Under the pieces are notes generated by a model. That model was not told the DNA's origin. It saw nothing but the letters and a program-made list of their open reading frames with translations, and ran no database searches. Position numbers and translations under genes: made by a program. Below are positions 9,885 to 17,882 of a stretch of DNA of 64,000 nt, in pieces. The first letter of the stretch is position 1; each line of letters opens with the position of its first letter. The stretch lies in NCBI RefSeq assembly GCF_003073375.1, contig NZ_CP029002.1, positions 2,714,001 to 2,778,000 of the forward strand, given 5' to 3'. This stretch comes from Lysinibacillus sp. 2017. GTDB taxonomy: Bacteria > Bacillota > Bacilli > Bacillales_A > Planococcaceae.

Positions 9885-11051
9885 TTATTCTTCAGTTAAA
9901 ATTGTCTCTTTCTTTTCTACAAATTCCATAAAATCTAACGATAAAATATGTTCATTTTGTTCTAATGAATCACTACTGTAAAAAATTACAGCAAAAGTTG
10001 AACCACTTTCATATGGAATATGTCGATATTCTAAAATATGAGGAAATTGTTCTTTTAATAAATCATGACGCACTATGTATCGATCATCAATCTTTATATC
10101 TGTATCAAACTCTGCACATGTAAAGCTATAAATTTTATCATCCATTGCATCTATTAATTGCGACCAATTTGGCTTTCTTTGCTCAAAAAAATAGCCATAT
10201 GGATTGACACCATATGCAAAATCGCCCAATTCAGTTGTACCCGCTCCAGCAAAACGCAACGGATTCACCTCAATCGGTACAATGACTCCACGTTCGTCAA
10301 TTCGAAGTTCAACATGAAGAGGCATTCTTTGTAATTCGAAGATGTTTCCAAGTTGTTTTAAATAATCCGTAATTGACGCTAAATAGTTTTGTAATACTTG
10401 CTTGCTCGTATAATAAATACGATCACTCATATCTTTTTCGTCTTTAAACATACGTGCAAATACATTTAATACAACCGGCTCATTGTTTTTATCAAAATAA
10501 AGGTCTACCGCAAACTCCTGCCCCTCAATATAACTTTCGATAATAAATGACTCACTATCCAGAACATCTTTTGTGTATTTCCCACTTAATTGTTGCATTG
10601 TTTCACCAAGTTCATTGACCACACTATTGAACTCGGTTACATTTCCAATGCGGTAAACGCCTACACTCGAATATCCAACTGAAGGTTTTAAGATGATTGG
10701 ATAGGCCAACGCTTCCATATCAACATTACTTAATCCACTAATTGATGTTTCTAAAAAGAAAAAGTCGGGATAACTCTCGGCTAAGCGTTTTCTAAAAGCA
10801 ATTTTATTTTTAAATAAATTCGCCATTTTTGTTACATGCGATTCAGCGTGATACTCATTCAAAATATTAAAGGCTTCCTCAGCATTCATAATTAGTAACT
10901 CTTCATCTTCAAAGACATTCACTAACCCTTGCTGACCGTTCGATTGTCCACCTAAAATTTCGTGTCGGTGAATATCACAAACTTTAATTTCTTTTTTAAT
11001 TATAGTCTCTGCTAAAAGTGGAGACACATATGTCGTATCTAATAAAATCAA
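9885..11051 (-). CDS. ATP-grasp domain enzyme of unknown substrate
   Basis: 388-residue protein with the ATP-grasp fold: lysine strand ILKPSVGYSSVGVYRI at about 137-152, hinge IESYIEGQEFAVDLY around 193-207, and a metal-binding end HVELRID...PIEVNPLRFAG around 258-280. Such enzymes activate a carboxylate with ATP and join it to an amine or thiol. The substrate cannot be told from sequence, and there are no peptide-synthesis, purine or biotin genes nearby. The start is TTG with TAGGAG 8 nt upstream. A TATAAT hexamer at 11173-11178 would give a long leader of about 115 nt. Not present at this place in B. subtilis. Confidence 0.75.
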   Translation of the reverse strand: MILLDTTYVSPLLAETIIKKEIKVCDIHRHEILGGQSNGQQGLVNVFEDEELLIMNAEEAFNILNEYHAESHVTKMANLFKNKIAFRKRLAESYPDFFFLETSISGLSNVDMEALAYPIILKPSVGYSSVGVYRIGNVTEFNSVVNELGETMQQLSGKYTKDVLDSESFIIESYIEGQEFAVDLYFDKNNEPVVLNVFARMFKDEKDMSDRIYYTSKQVLQNYLASITDYLKQLGNIFELQRMPLHVELRIDERGVIVPIEVNPLRFAGAGTTELGDFAYGVNPYGYFFEQRKPNWSQLIDAMDDKIYSFTCAEFDTDIKIDDRYIVRHDLLKEQFPHILEYRHIPYESGSTFAVIFYSSDSLEQNEHILSLDFMEFVEKKETILTEE

Positions 11052-11348
11052 TGCTTCAACTCCTATGTTTAAAAATATGAACAGTTAAAATTTCCCTATC
11101 GTTCCGAATGATATAGGTAATTTTACTTTCTATATATTATAAATTATATAACCTTATAACTATATATTATCCATTATACACAAATGATAATTTTTTTCCA
11201 TCATTCCAAATAAATAAATCCAAAATATGTGAAAAAAGGCTTTTTTATTACCGATATTACTTCGTATTTGATTATTTTTTCAGAATAGTAAGTTTATATA
11301 GAATATCAAATTTATATTATATTTCTAACAATTTCTCTTCAACTATGT
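11052..11348. other. AT-rich intergenic region upstream of the ATP-grasp gene
   Basis: No gene seen. It holds a possible minus-strand -10 (TATAAT, 11173-11178) with a poor -35, and long A/T runs. The perfect palindrome AAAAAAGGCTTTTTT at 11232-11246 has no room for a loop. No RNA gene or known riboswitch was recognised. Confidence 0.4.
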
Positions 11349-11385
11349 AAAAAAACCGTATAGAATTCACTTCCATACAGGTTTT
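11349..11385 (-). terminator. Intrinsic terminator after the small membrane protein
   Basis: Minus-strand stem AAACCTGTAT/ATACGGTTT with one bulge, followed by seven T, just after the stop codon at 11391. Confidence 0.75.
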
Positions 11386-11390
11386 AAGCA

Positions 11391-11831
11391 TTATTTCATT
11401 CGATTTTTAAATTTAACAATCTGCACATTAGTTTTTTCTTCTTCATAAAAAATCTCTTCATATATAACCGTTAATAAAAAAGCATTCATAAAAGCAAACA
11501 CACAATATAATGGCATACCACCTAAATTAAAATGCATTAGATGACGTGCAAACACTTCAACAAACCCAATTTGTGTAAAGAAGAAAATACTGCCGATGCC
11601 TACTTGCCAGATTGGACGCTTATCTTCTCGTTTATCAAACCAAAGTACTTTTTTAAATGAGTCACGTACGTCTTCCGCAATAAATAAGCTTACACCTAAA
11701 ATAACTATAAATAATACTGGTATATGAAAAATTTCAGTTTTCATGAATTCAATATTGGATTGAACAAACAAGGCTGATACAGACGTCGCCATTATAAAAG
11801 CTATTAAACTGTTTTGAATCTTTCTACTCAA
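11391..11831 (-). CDS. Small integral membrane protein of unknown function
   Basis: 146 residues with four hydrophobic stretches (about 8-28, 34-52, 73-93 and 102-122) and a positively charged C-terminal end, so an integral membrane protein. No motif or family was recognised. The longest frame starts at a GTG (11840) that touches its Shine-Dalgarno. A TTG at 11831 has AAAGGAG 8 nt upstream and is the better start. It has its own terminator, and another terminator separates it from hflKC, so it is a single-gene unit. No function is proposed. Confidence 0.6.
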   Translation of the reverse strand: MSRKIQNSLIAFIMATSVSALFVQSNIEFMKTEIFHIPVLFIVILGVSLFIAEDVRDSFKKVLWFDKREDKRPIWQVGIGSIFFFTQIGFVEVFARHLMHFNLGGMPLYCVFAFMNAFLLTVIYEEIFYEEEKTNVQIVKFKNRMK

Positions 11832-11929
11832 GCTAGACACTCCTTTAAAATGATACTAATTCTATTATATCAACAAAATATTATATTCCAGTAATATAAA
11901 TTGAATTTTTCGTGAAGGTAAATTAATAC

Positions 11930-11967
11930 AAAAAAGGAATCTGTATGTTTAACAAACAGATTCCTTA
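11930..11967 (-). terminator. Intrinsic terminator of hflKC
   Basis: Minus-strand stem AAGGAATCTGT/ACAGATTCCTT followed by TTTT, about 20 nt after the hflC stop. Confidence 0.88.
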
Positions 11968-11988
11968 CAAAGATTAAATTAAATTAGA

Positions 11989-13050
11989 TTAATTTACTTG
12001 ACCTGATAATAACTTTGCATATGGCGAATCAGATGGAATGATAAGAACCGTCTCGCCATTTATTGTTTTCTTGTACGATTCTAACGTTCTAAATAAACGA
12101 TAAAACTCTGGATCTTTTGAATAGGCATTATTATAAATCTGAGCTGCCTCTGATTCTCCTTGCGCAAGGATGATGGCTGCTTCTTTTTTAGCCGTCGCAA
12201 GCATTACCTGCACTTCTTGATCTGTTTTGGCATCGCCTCTACTCTTTTCAGCATCCCCTTCAGATAAATACTTTTGGGCGATTGATTGGCGCTCAGACAC
12301 CATACGAGTATAGACTGATTGTTCATTTTCCTGTGGTAAATCCGTTCGACGAATACGTACATCAACGACTTCAATCCCGAAATTCGCAGCTGTAATTAAT
12401 TCATTCACAAGCTCTGTTACACGGTCATTAATATTCCCTCGCGAGGAATTTTTTTCATTAATAATGTCTTCATAATTCGTTTGACCAAACTCTGTACGAA
12501 GTGCTGAATAAATAAATTCTTCCATACGATTTTCGGCATTTAACAATTGACCTGCATTCGAAATTAATGCTTTTGGATCCGTCACTTTCCAAATCGTATA
12601 ATTATCAATAATAATCCGCTTTTTGTCTTTTGTACTGATTTCTTCTTCTGTCATATCATGAGTCATTAAGTTACGTGGCAATGTTGTCACACTTTGTATA
12701 AAGGGAATTTTCATATGGAGACCCGGTTCCTTCTCAAACTTTACAACTTCCCCAAATTGACGAACAACCTTATATTCGTTTTCTTTGACAACATACAGAT
12801 TAGCAAAGGCAATAAGAAGCGCTGCAAAAATGACCGTAATTACAATTACGGAAGCAACCCATTGCTTCATATTCATAGGCTTTTTGGTTTTATTAATTGT
12901 TTTTTTTGTTTGATTTGGCTCTTGCCCATTATTAGAAGGCTCTTGATCCGATGATACTTCCTTTACACTATTTTGCTCTTTCTTATTGCCAAATAGCTTT
13001 TTGATAAACGCATCTAAATCGCCATCGAAATTATTATTGTTATTGCTCAT
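11989..13050 (-). CDS. hflC: HflC, SPFH-domain membrane protease modulator
   Basis: Partner of HflK. The two form a membrane complex that encloses FtsH and modulates its proteolysis. HflC identity is shown by RQFG...GLHMKIPFIQSV, GIEVVDVRIRRTDLP and the C-terminal SKDPEFYRLFRTLESY. One membrane segment is at about 65-86 and the SPFH domain follows. Unusually, about 64 hydrophilic residues, with an Asn-rich start and DLDAFIKKLFGNKK at 11-24, precede the membrane segment. In E. coli such an extension belongs to HflK, not HflC. The start codon overlaps the hflK stop in TGATG, implying translational coupling. Confidence 0.9.
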   Translation of the reverse strand: MSNNNNNFDGDLDAFIKKLFGNKKEQNSVKEVSSDQEPSNNGQEPNQTKKTINKTKKPMNMKQWVASVIVITVIFAALLIAFANLYVVKENEYKVVRQFGEVVKFEKEPGLHMKIPFIQSVTTLPRNLMTHDMTEEEISTKDKKRIIIDNYTIWKVTDPKALISNAGQLLNAENRMEEFIYSALRTEFGQTNYEDIINEKNSSRGNINDRVTELVNELITAANFGIEVVDVRIRRTDLPQENEQSVYTRMVSERQSIAQKYLSEGDAEKSRGDAKTDQEVQVMLATAKKEAAIILAQGESEAAQIYNNAYSKDPEFYRLFRTLESYKKTINGETVLIIPSDSPYAKLLSGQVN

Positions 13051-14018
13051 CAGTTTGAACTCCCTTCCTTCTTCGTTTCAGTCGAAGAATTCGTTTGCAT
13101 TTGCTGAAGTGGTAAGTATTTCATTGTACCGTTCGCATCATCGTTCATAATATATACTTGTGCATTTGGTAGTACTGTTTCAAGTGTCTCTATCATTAGA
13201 CGTTCACGCGTAATTTCTTTGTTTAAACGGTATTCTTCATATAGCTTATTAAATAGCGCGACCTCACCATTCGCTTGTTCAACCCGTGCTGCCTTTTCTC
13301 CTTCTGCCTTAGACTTGATGGCATCACGTTCACCAGCTGCTTCACTTAAGCGTTGATTTTGATATTTTTTAGTTTCATTGATTTTTGTACTTTTCATTTC
13401 ACGTGCATCGGTAACCGCTGTAAAGGCAGCTCGAACCTCTGCATTAGGGACATCCACATCCTGAAGTTTAACGCCAACAATCCCTATCCCAATATCGTAT
13501 TTTTCGATTAACGAGACAAGAAGTTCGCGTGTTTCTGCTTCAATATCTGCCTTACCATCCGTTAGTGCTTCATCAATTTTTGAACTTCCAATAACCGAAC
13601 GAATGGCACTCGATGTTGCACTATGTAGAATGATTTTCGGCTCCTGTGAACTGAATAAATATTTTCTTGGATCCACAATACGCCATTGTACAACTAAGTC
13701 TGTTAATACAATGTACTCGTCACCTGTAATCATTTTTGTTTCTTTATCAAACGATTCTAACGTTCCATCTGCTTTCTGTTTATAGCCAAACTGTAAACTA
13801 TATGTTTCCTTCGATAAAACTTCTGCTTTTTGAATAGGCCAAGGTAATTTGAAATGTAACCCTGGATCTTGAATCATATCATCTACTTGACCAAATGTAA
13901 TGACCACCGCTTGTTCAGACTCATCTACCGTGTACCAAGATGTTGTTACAGCTATTAGTGCAATTACTGTAAATAATCCGAGACTGACAAATAATAACGT
14001 CCGCTTAACACTCATCAT
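13050..14018 (-). CDS. hflK: HflK, SPFH-domain membrane protease modulator
   Basis: 322 residues: membrane segment at about 8-28 almost at the N-terminus, then an SPFH domain beginning V-D-E-S-E-Q-A-V-V-I-T-F-G, then a helical region rich in Ala, Glu and Lys. HflK is recognised from the KYLFSS...SATSSAIRSVIG region and the QRLSEAAGERDAIKSKAEGE helix. It lacks the Gly-rich cytoplasmic N-terminus of E. coli HflK. ATG with GGGGG 6 nt upstream. First gene of hflK-hflC, with a terminator-like hairpin in its leader. Confidence 0.9.
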   Translation of the reverse strand: MMSVKRTLLFVSLGLFTVIALIAVTTSWYTVDESEQAVVITFGQVDDMIQDPGLHFKLPWPIQKAEVLSKETYSLQFGYKQKADGTLESFDKETKMITGDEYIVLTDLVVQWRIVDPRKYLFSSQEPKIILHSATSSAIRSVIGSSKIDEALTDGKADIEAETRELLVSLIEKYDIGIGIVGVKLQDVDVPNAEVRAAFTAVTDAREMKSTKINETKKYQNQRLSEAAGERDAIKSKAEGEKAARVEQANGEVALFNKLYEEYRLNKEITRERLMIETLETVLPNAQVYIMNDDANGTMKYLPLQQMQTNSSTETKKEGSSN

Positions 14019-14040
14019 AAAGGACCCCCTACTTCATTTT

Positions 14041-14065
14041 AAAAACTCTCTACTTTACGTAGAGA
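14041..14065 (-). promoter_or_regulatory. Terminator-like hairpin in the hflK leader
   Basis: On the minus strand, CTCTAC-GTAAA-GTAGAG is followed by AG and five T, ending about 10 nt before the hflK ribosome-binding site. A separate, stronger terminator for phoR lies further upstream (14093-14130). This hairpin may be a second terminator or an attenuator. Seen in sequence only. Confidence 0.45.
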
Positions 14066-14092
14066 ACTTACAAAAAGTTTCATTTTTTACAA

Positions 14093-14130
14093 AAATAAAA
14101 CGCAACTTATCCAAAATGGACAAACTGCGT
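14093..14130 (-). terminator. Intrinsic terminator of phoPR
   Basis: Minus-strand stem of about 12 paired bases (ACGCA and TCCA arms, 3-nt loop) followed by TTTATTTTT, about 120 nt after the phoR stop. Confidence 0.75.
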
Positions 14131-14249
14131 CATAAATACTTTATTTCTTAACTATCTTCACTATTTTGAAACGGGGGTTTCTAGTAATTACTATAGCAGT
14201 TAAATTTATAGTTACTATTTCTGTATTGTAAAGACATTGTTAAGATTTC

Positions 14250-15776
14250 TTATTGGAGTGGTAAATACACTTTCATAGTTGTGCCCTTTCCTACTTCACT
14301 CGACACTTGAATTTTCCCCTGGTGTGCTTCAACTAAGTGCTTGACGATTGATAAGCCCAAACCTGTACCACCTGAATTTCGACTACGTGCACGATCAATA
14401 CGATAAAAGCGCTCAAAAACACGTGGGATTTCTGATTTCTCGATTCCAATTCCTTGATCCGTTATCTCAAATATTCCATATTGCTCATCACTGCTAATAC
14501 GTAGTGTCACAGTTGTATGCTCTTTTGAATAAGCCATTGCATTATTAATTAAGTTCGTAAAAATTTGCATAAGACGGTTCACATCCCCCAAAATAAACGC
14601 ATCTTGTTCAATGTTCACTTCAAATTGCATATTTTTACTTTCTAACTGGGCGCTTGTTAGATCAACAACACGAATTAAAATATCCTGTAATTTGACTGGT
14701 TCCACATCAAGCAAAAAGCCATGTCTTTCAATTTTAGAAAGCTCGAGCAAATCTTGTACAAGTACTTGGATTCGGTTACTTTCTTCATGAATAATATTTA
14801 AAAAAGAGAGCAGCATGTTTTCATCTTTAAAGGCCCCATCAAGAAGCGTTTCAGAAAATCCTTTAATCGATGTAATCGGTGTGCGCAATTCATGTGATAC
14901 ATTCGCAACGAAATCTTTACGAATTTGTTCTAATCGGATTAGTTCACTCACATCATGCATAACAATCACAACTCCGAGCCAACGACCATGCTCTCCAACT
15001 ACTGGTGCGCCATAAATTTGTTCATTATAAAGTTCATCACCAATTTCCATTTCAAGCTGCTGACGATAGGGCATTTCCGTTAAAAATACATAATCGATAA
15101 ACTGTTCCAATTGCTTCGTTAACCCTAAAGTTAAAAAATTCTTTCCAATCAATTGTTCTTTTTCTAAATCAAATAACACTTGAAATTTCCGATTGACGAT
15201 AGAAATATTTCCTTCACGGTCTAGCATCATTAAAGCGCTTCCCATATTCTCAATTAGTGTTTTTAAACGTTCTTCTTCGATAACACGGGTTTTCGTAATA
15301 TCTTGTAAATTTCGCGCTAAAATATTGATAGAGTTTCGCAGCTCCACGACCGTTTTTGGACCCTTTGCAAAAGCCCGTGCACGATAATTGCCTTTTGATA
15401 ATTCCATTGCTGTTCGCGTTATATTATCAATTGGCGTAATAAAGTTGCTCGCCATTCGGTGTATCATGAACGCCATAATGATACATGCTACAACAATTAA
15501 TAGTACAAGAATCGTGTAAAGATGCATTCGAACTTCATTATAAGTTGTTGCATTTTTATCAATTTCATATGTTTCAAGCAAAGCCCGCTTTTGTGCAGAA
15601 CTTAATTGGATTTTTTCTTCTTGAACAACCTGCTCCATTTTTTGCTGATTTTCAATTATGGTAGATTGAATATAATCATTTGCAAAAAAAGGAAAAAGCT
15701 GTCCTACGAATAAACCGAGAACAGCTAAAATTGACACGATGACAAAAATAAAAGAATAAAATAAACGGTTATTCAT
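14250..15776 (-). CDS. phoR: Phosphate-regulon sensor histidine kinase PhoR
   Basis: Membrane sensor kinase for PhoP, activating genes under phosphate limitation. Order of parts: membrane segment about 8-30, short extracellular loop, second segment about 88-108, HAMP, PAS domain around LIENMGSALMMLDREG, HisKA with phospho-acceptor His in FVANVSHELRTP, and the ATPase domain with N-box NLINNAMAYS and G-boxes DQGIGIE and GGTGLGLSIV. The start ATG overlaps the phoP stop in TAATG. The extracellular loop is much shorter than that of B. subtilis PhoR, as the 508-residue length shows. Confidence 0.93.
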   Translation of the reverse strand: MNNRLFYSFIFVIVSILAVLGLFVGQLFPFFANDYIQSTIIENQQKMEQVVQEEKIQLSSAQKRALLETYEIDKNATTYNEVRMHLYTILVLLIVVACIIMAFMIHRMASNFITPIDNITRTAMELSKGNYRARAFAKGPKTVVELRNSINILARNLQDITKTRVIEEERLKTLIENMGSALMMLDREGNISIVNRKFQVLFDLEKEQLIGKNFLTLGLTKQLEQFIDYVFLTEMPYRQQLEMEIGDELYNEQIYGAPVVGEHGRWLGVVIVMHDVSELIRLEQIRKDFVANVSHELRTPITSIKGFSETLLDGAFKDENMLLSFLNIIHEESNRIQVLVQDLLELSKIERHGFLLDVEPVKLQDILIRVVDLTSAQLESKNMQFEVNIEQDAFILGDVNRLMQIFTNLINNAMAYSKEHTTVTLRISSDEQYGIFEITDQGIGIEKSEIPRVFERFYRIDRARSRNSGGTGLGLSIVKHLVEAHQGKIQVSSEVGKGTTMKVYLPLQ

Positions 15777-16486
15777 TAATTTCTGGGCTCCTCAAATTTA
15801 TAACCTAACCCTCTTATTGTTTTAATATAAATCGGTTTTCGGCTATTTTCTTCGATTTTATCGCGCAAATGACTAATATGAACATCTACAATCCGTGTAT
15901 CTCCAGCAAAGTCATATTTCCAAACAGCGCTTAGAAGCTGATCCCGTGTTAATACACGATTTTTATTTTCTAATAAGTACACTAATAATTCAAATTCCTT
16001 CGGTGTAAATTCAAGTTTTTCTTCATTGATAAATGTCTCAAAACGTTCGGGATACACTTGTAAATCACCAAAAGTATATACAAGTTCAGATGATGGAACA
16101 GCTTCTTCAATAACTGGCCCAGAAAAGCGACGTAATACAGCCTTCACACGTGCAATGACTTCACGAGGACTAAATGGTTTCGTCATATAATCATCTGCGC
16201 CTAATTCTAAACCGAGCACTTTATCGAACTCATCATCACGTGCCGTTAACATAATAATTGGTAAGTTAATACGTAAGCGACGAAGCTCTTTACACACCTC
16301 CACACCATCAAGCTCTGGTAACATTAAATCTAACAGCATTAAATCTGGTGTCTGTTCTACTGCTGTATCCAACCCTCGCTTACCATCATGAGCTAATAAA
16401 ACCTCAAAACCTGCTTGCTCTAAATTATATTTTAATAATGTTGCAATCGAAATTTCATCTTCTACTACTAAAACGGTTTTTTTCAT
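15776..16486 (-). CDS. phoP: Phosphate-regulon response regulator PhoP
   Basis: OmpR-family regulator, 236 residues. Receiver domain with acidic pocket Glu9/Asp10, phospho-acceptor Asp53 in LLDLMLPELDG and conserved Lys in DDYMTKPFSPRE. The winged-helix DNA-binding domain follows at about 130-236. Assigned as PhoP from its position next to mdh-icd-citZ on one side and, across the inserted block, polA on the other, as in B. subtilis. Start ATG with TGGAGGA 9 nt upstream. Confidence 0.93.
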   Translation of the reverse strand: MKKTVLVVEDEISIATLLKYNLEQAGFEVLLAHDGKRGLDTAVEQTPDLMLLDLMLPELDGVEVCKELRRLRINLPIIMLTARDDEFDKVLGLELGADDYMTKPFSPREVIARVKAVLRRFSGPVIEEAVPSSELVYTFGDLQVYPERFETFINEEKLEFTPKEFELLVYLLENKNRVLTRDQLLSAVWKYDFAGDTRIVDVHISHLRDKIEENSRKPIYIKTIRGLGYKFEEPRN

Positions 16487-16565
16487 GTATTCGCTTCCTC
16501 CAAAATTGATTTGAAACCCCCATTTCCAATCAATTATTCCATTTGTATGGTGGTGAAACTTTTCC

Positions 16566-16585
16566 TACTATTACTTTCAATAGTA
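16566..16585. repeat. Inverted repeat upstream of phoP
   Basis: Perfect 7-bp inverted repeat TACTATT-N6-AATAGTA about 80 nt before the phoP start. It could be an operator or part of the promoter. The TTNACA direct repeats of a PhoP box were not convincingly found. Confidence 0.4.
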
Positions 16586-16669
16586 ACAACTTTTATAAAA
16601 AAGTACAATTATCGATGAACGATTCTATTTCATTAAGTAATACACTATATTCATACGATTAGCTGCAAA

Positions 16670-16710
16670 ATAAAATACTGCCAAAAAGGGAGCTATACAC
16701 TTTTGGCAGT
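16670..16710 (-). terminator. Intrinsic terminator after mdh
   Basis: Minus-strand stem ACTGCCAAAA/TTTTTGGCAGT followed by ATTTTATTTT, 15 nt after the mdh stop. It separates mdh from phoPR. Confidence 0.85.
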
Positions 16711-16724
16711 ACATTGATTACTAT

Positions 16725-17663
16725 TTATTTTAATGCTTGCATAACATCCTTAACAGCAGCTACTGAATAGTCTAAAGCATTTTTTTCAGATTCATTTAAT
16801 TGAAGTTCAAATACTTTTTCAATACCATTTGCACCAAGTAATGTTGGCACACCAAGATATATACCTTCATAACCATATTCACCTTCTAAATAGGCAATTG
16901 AAGGCAATACACGTTTTTGATCTTTTAAAATTGCTTCAGTCATTTCGATCATTGCCGCAGCTGGTGCGTAATAAGCGGAGCCATTTCCTAGCAAGTTAAC
17001 GATTTCACCACCGCCACCACGTGTACGTTTTACAATTTGCTCAAGACGTTCTGATTCGATTAGACTTTCTAATGGTACACCGCCTACTGAAGCATAGCGT
17101 GTTAATGGAACCATTGTGTCACCATGACCACCCAAAACTAAAGCGGTAATATCTTTTACCGAAACATTTAATTCTTCTGCAACAAAAGCTCGGAAACGCG
17201 CTGTATCAAGTACACCAGATTGTCCAATTACTCGGTTTTTTGGGAAGCCTGTTTCTTTATATACTGTGTATGTCATCGCATCAACAGGATTTGTTAATAC
17301 TATAATTGTCGCATCAGGTGAAGTTCGTGCTACTTCTTTTGATACGGATTTCATAACAGCTTGATTGATTTGAACTAAATCATCACGACTCATTCCTGGT
17401 TTTCGCGCAACTCCTGCAGTAATTAATACGACATCTGAATTAGCTGTATCATCGTAATTCACCGTACCCAATACATAGGAGTCAAAGCCTTGCACAGGTG
17501 CTGTTTCCCACATATCTAAAGCTTTTCCCTTTGTTGGGTTTTCAACATCTGGAATATCAAGAAGGACAACATCACCAAGTTCTTTTTGTGCAGCTAAAAA
17601 AGCCGCCGTTGCACCCGTATTTCCACTACCAATTACAGAGATTTTTTTACGTTTTATTACCAT
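16725..17663 (-). CDS. mdh: Malate dehydrogenase
   Basis: NAD-dependent oxidation of malate to oxaloacetate in the TCA cycle. 312 residues of the LDH-like type: nucleotide loop GSGNTGA near residue 12, substrate arginines in the [11 protein letters not shown] loop, catalytic pair in [12 protein letters not shown]. The ATG at 17663 is preceded by GAGGAG at 9 nt; eight upstream codons in frame are not conserved. It follows citZ-icd, but a strong terminator lies between icd and mdh, so mdh may have its own promoter in that gap. Confidence 0.95.
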   Translation of the reverse strand: MVIKRKKISVIGSGNTGATAAFLAAQKELGDVVLLDIPDVENPTKGKALDMWETAPVQGFDSYVLGTVNYDDTANSDVVLITAGVARKPGMSRDDLVQINQAVMKSVSKEVARTSPDATIIVLTNPVDAMTYTVYKETGFPKNRVIGQSGVLDTARFRAFVAEELNVSVKDITALVLGGHGDTMVPLTRYASVGGVPLESLIESERLEQIVKRTRGGGGEIVNLLGNGSAYYAPAAAMIEMTEAILKDQKRVLPSIAYLEGEYGYEGIYLGVPTLLGANGIEKVFELQLNESEKNALDYSVAAVKDVMQALK

Positions 17664-17710
17664 AACGAATCGCTCCTCTTTAATCAATCATATAGACAAT
17701 TTAAGTATAC

Positions 17711-17743
17711 AAAAAGGGAGAAAACAATATGCTTTCTCCCTTT
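17711..17743 (-). terminator. Intrinsic terminator between icd and mdh
   Basis: Minus-strand stem AAAGGGAGAAA/TTTCTCCCTTT (11 bp) followed by TT and a mixed run, located between the icd stop and the mdh start. Confidence 0.8.
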
Positions 17744-17810
17744 GTTGTTACTATTCATTTTGAAACTTAAATCTATTAAAGTCAATATTCACCAAGTAAA
17801 TGATTTATTA

Positions 17811-17851
17811 TGTTCACAATATTATTCAAAATTGAATAATTTGTTCACAAT
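17811..17851. repeat. Palindrome flanked by direct repeats between icd and mdh
   Basis: A 20-bp near-perfect palindrome (ATTATTCAA-AA-TTGAATAAT, 17821-17840) is flanked by two identical 10-mers TGTTCACAAT (17811-17820 and 17842-17851), 31 bp apart. It could be an operator for mdh or a second transcript end. No known regulator's consensus fits fully. Confidence 0.5.
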
Positions 17852-17882
17852 TTCACATAATATGGCAAAAAGTAAGTTTTAA

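Noticed and set aside
11232-11246. Palindrome AAAAAAGGCTTTTTT as a terminator
   Set aside because: Only one base between the arms, so no stable hairpin can form, and it is far from any stop codon.
12012-12990. HflC N-terminal extension as a mis-called start
   Set aside because: The start codon overlaps the hflK stop (TGATG), the extension resembles the E. coli HflK tail, and no good internal start precedes the membrane segment, so the extension is kept.
17811-17851. A full Rex operator
   Set aside because: Only one TTGTGAA half is present; the second half is at the wrong distance and mismatched.
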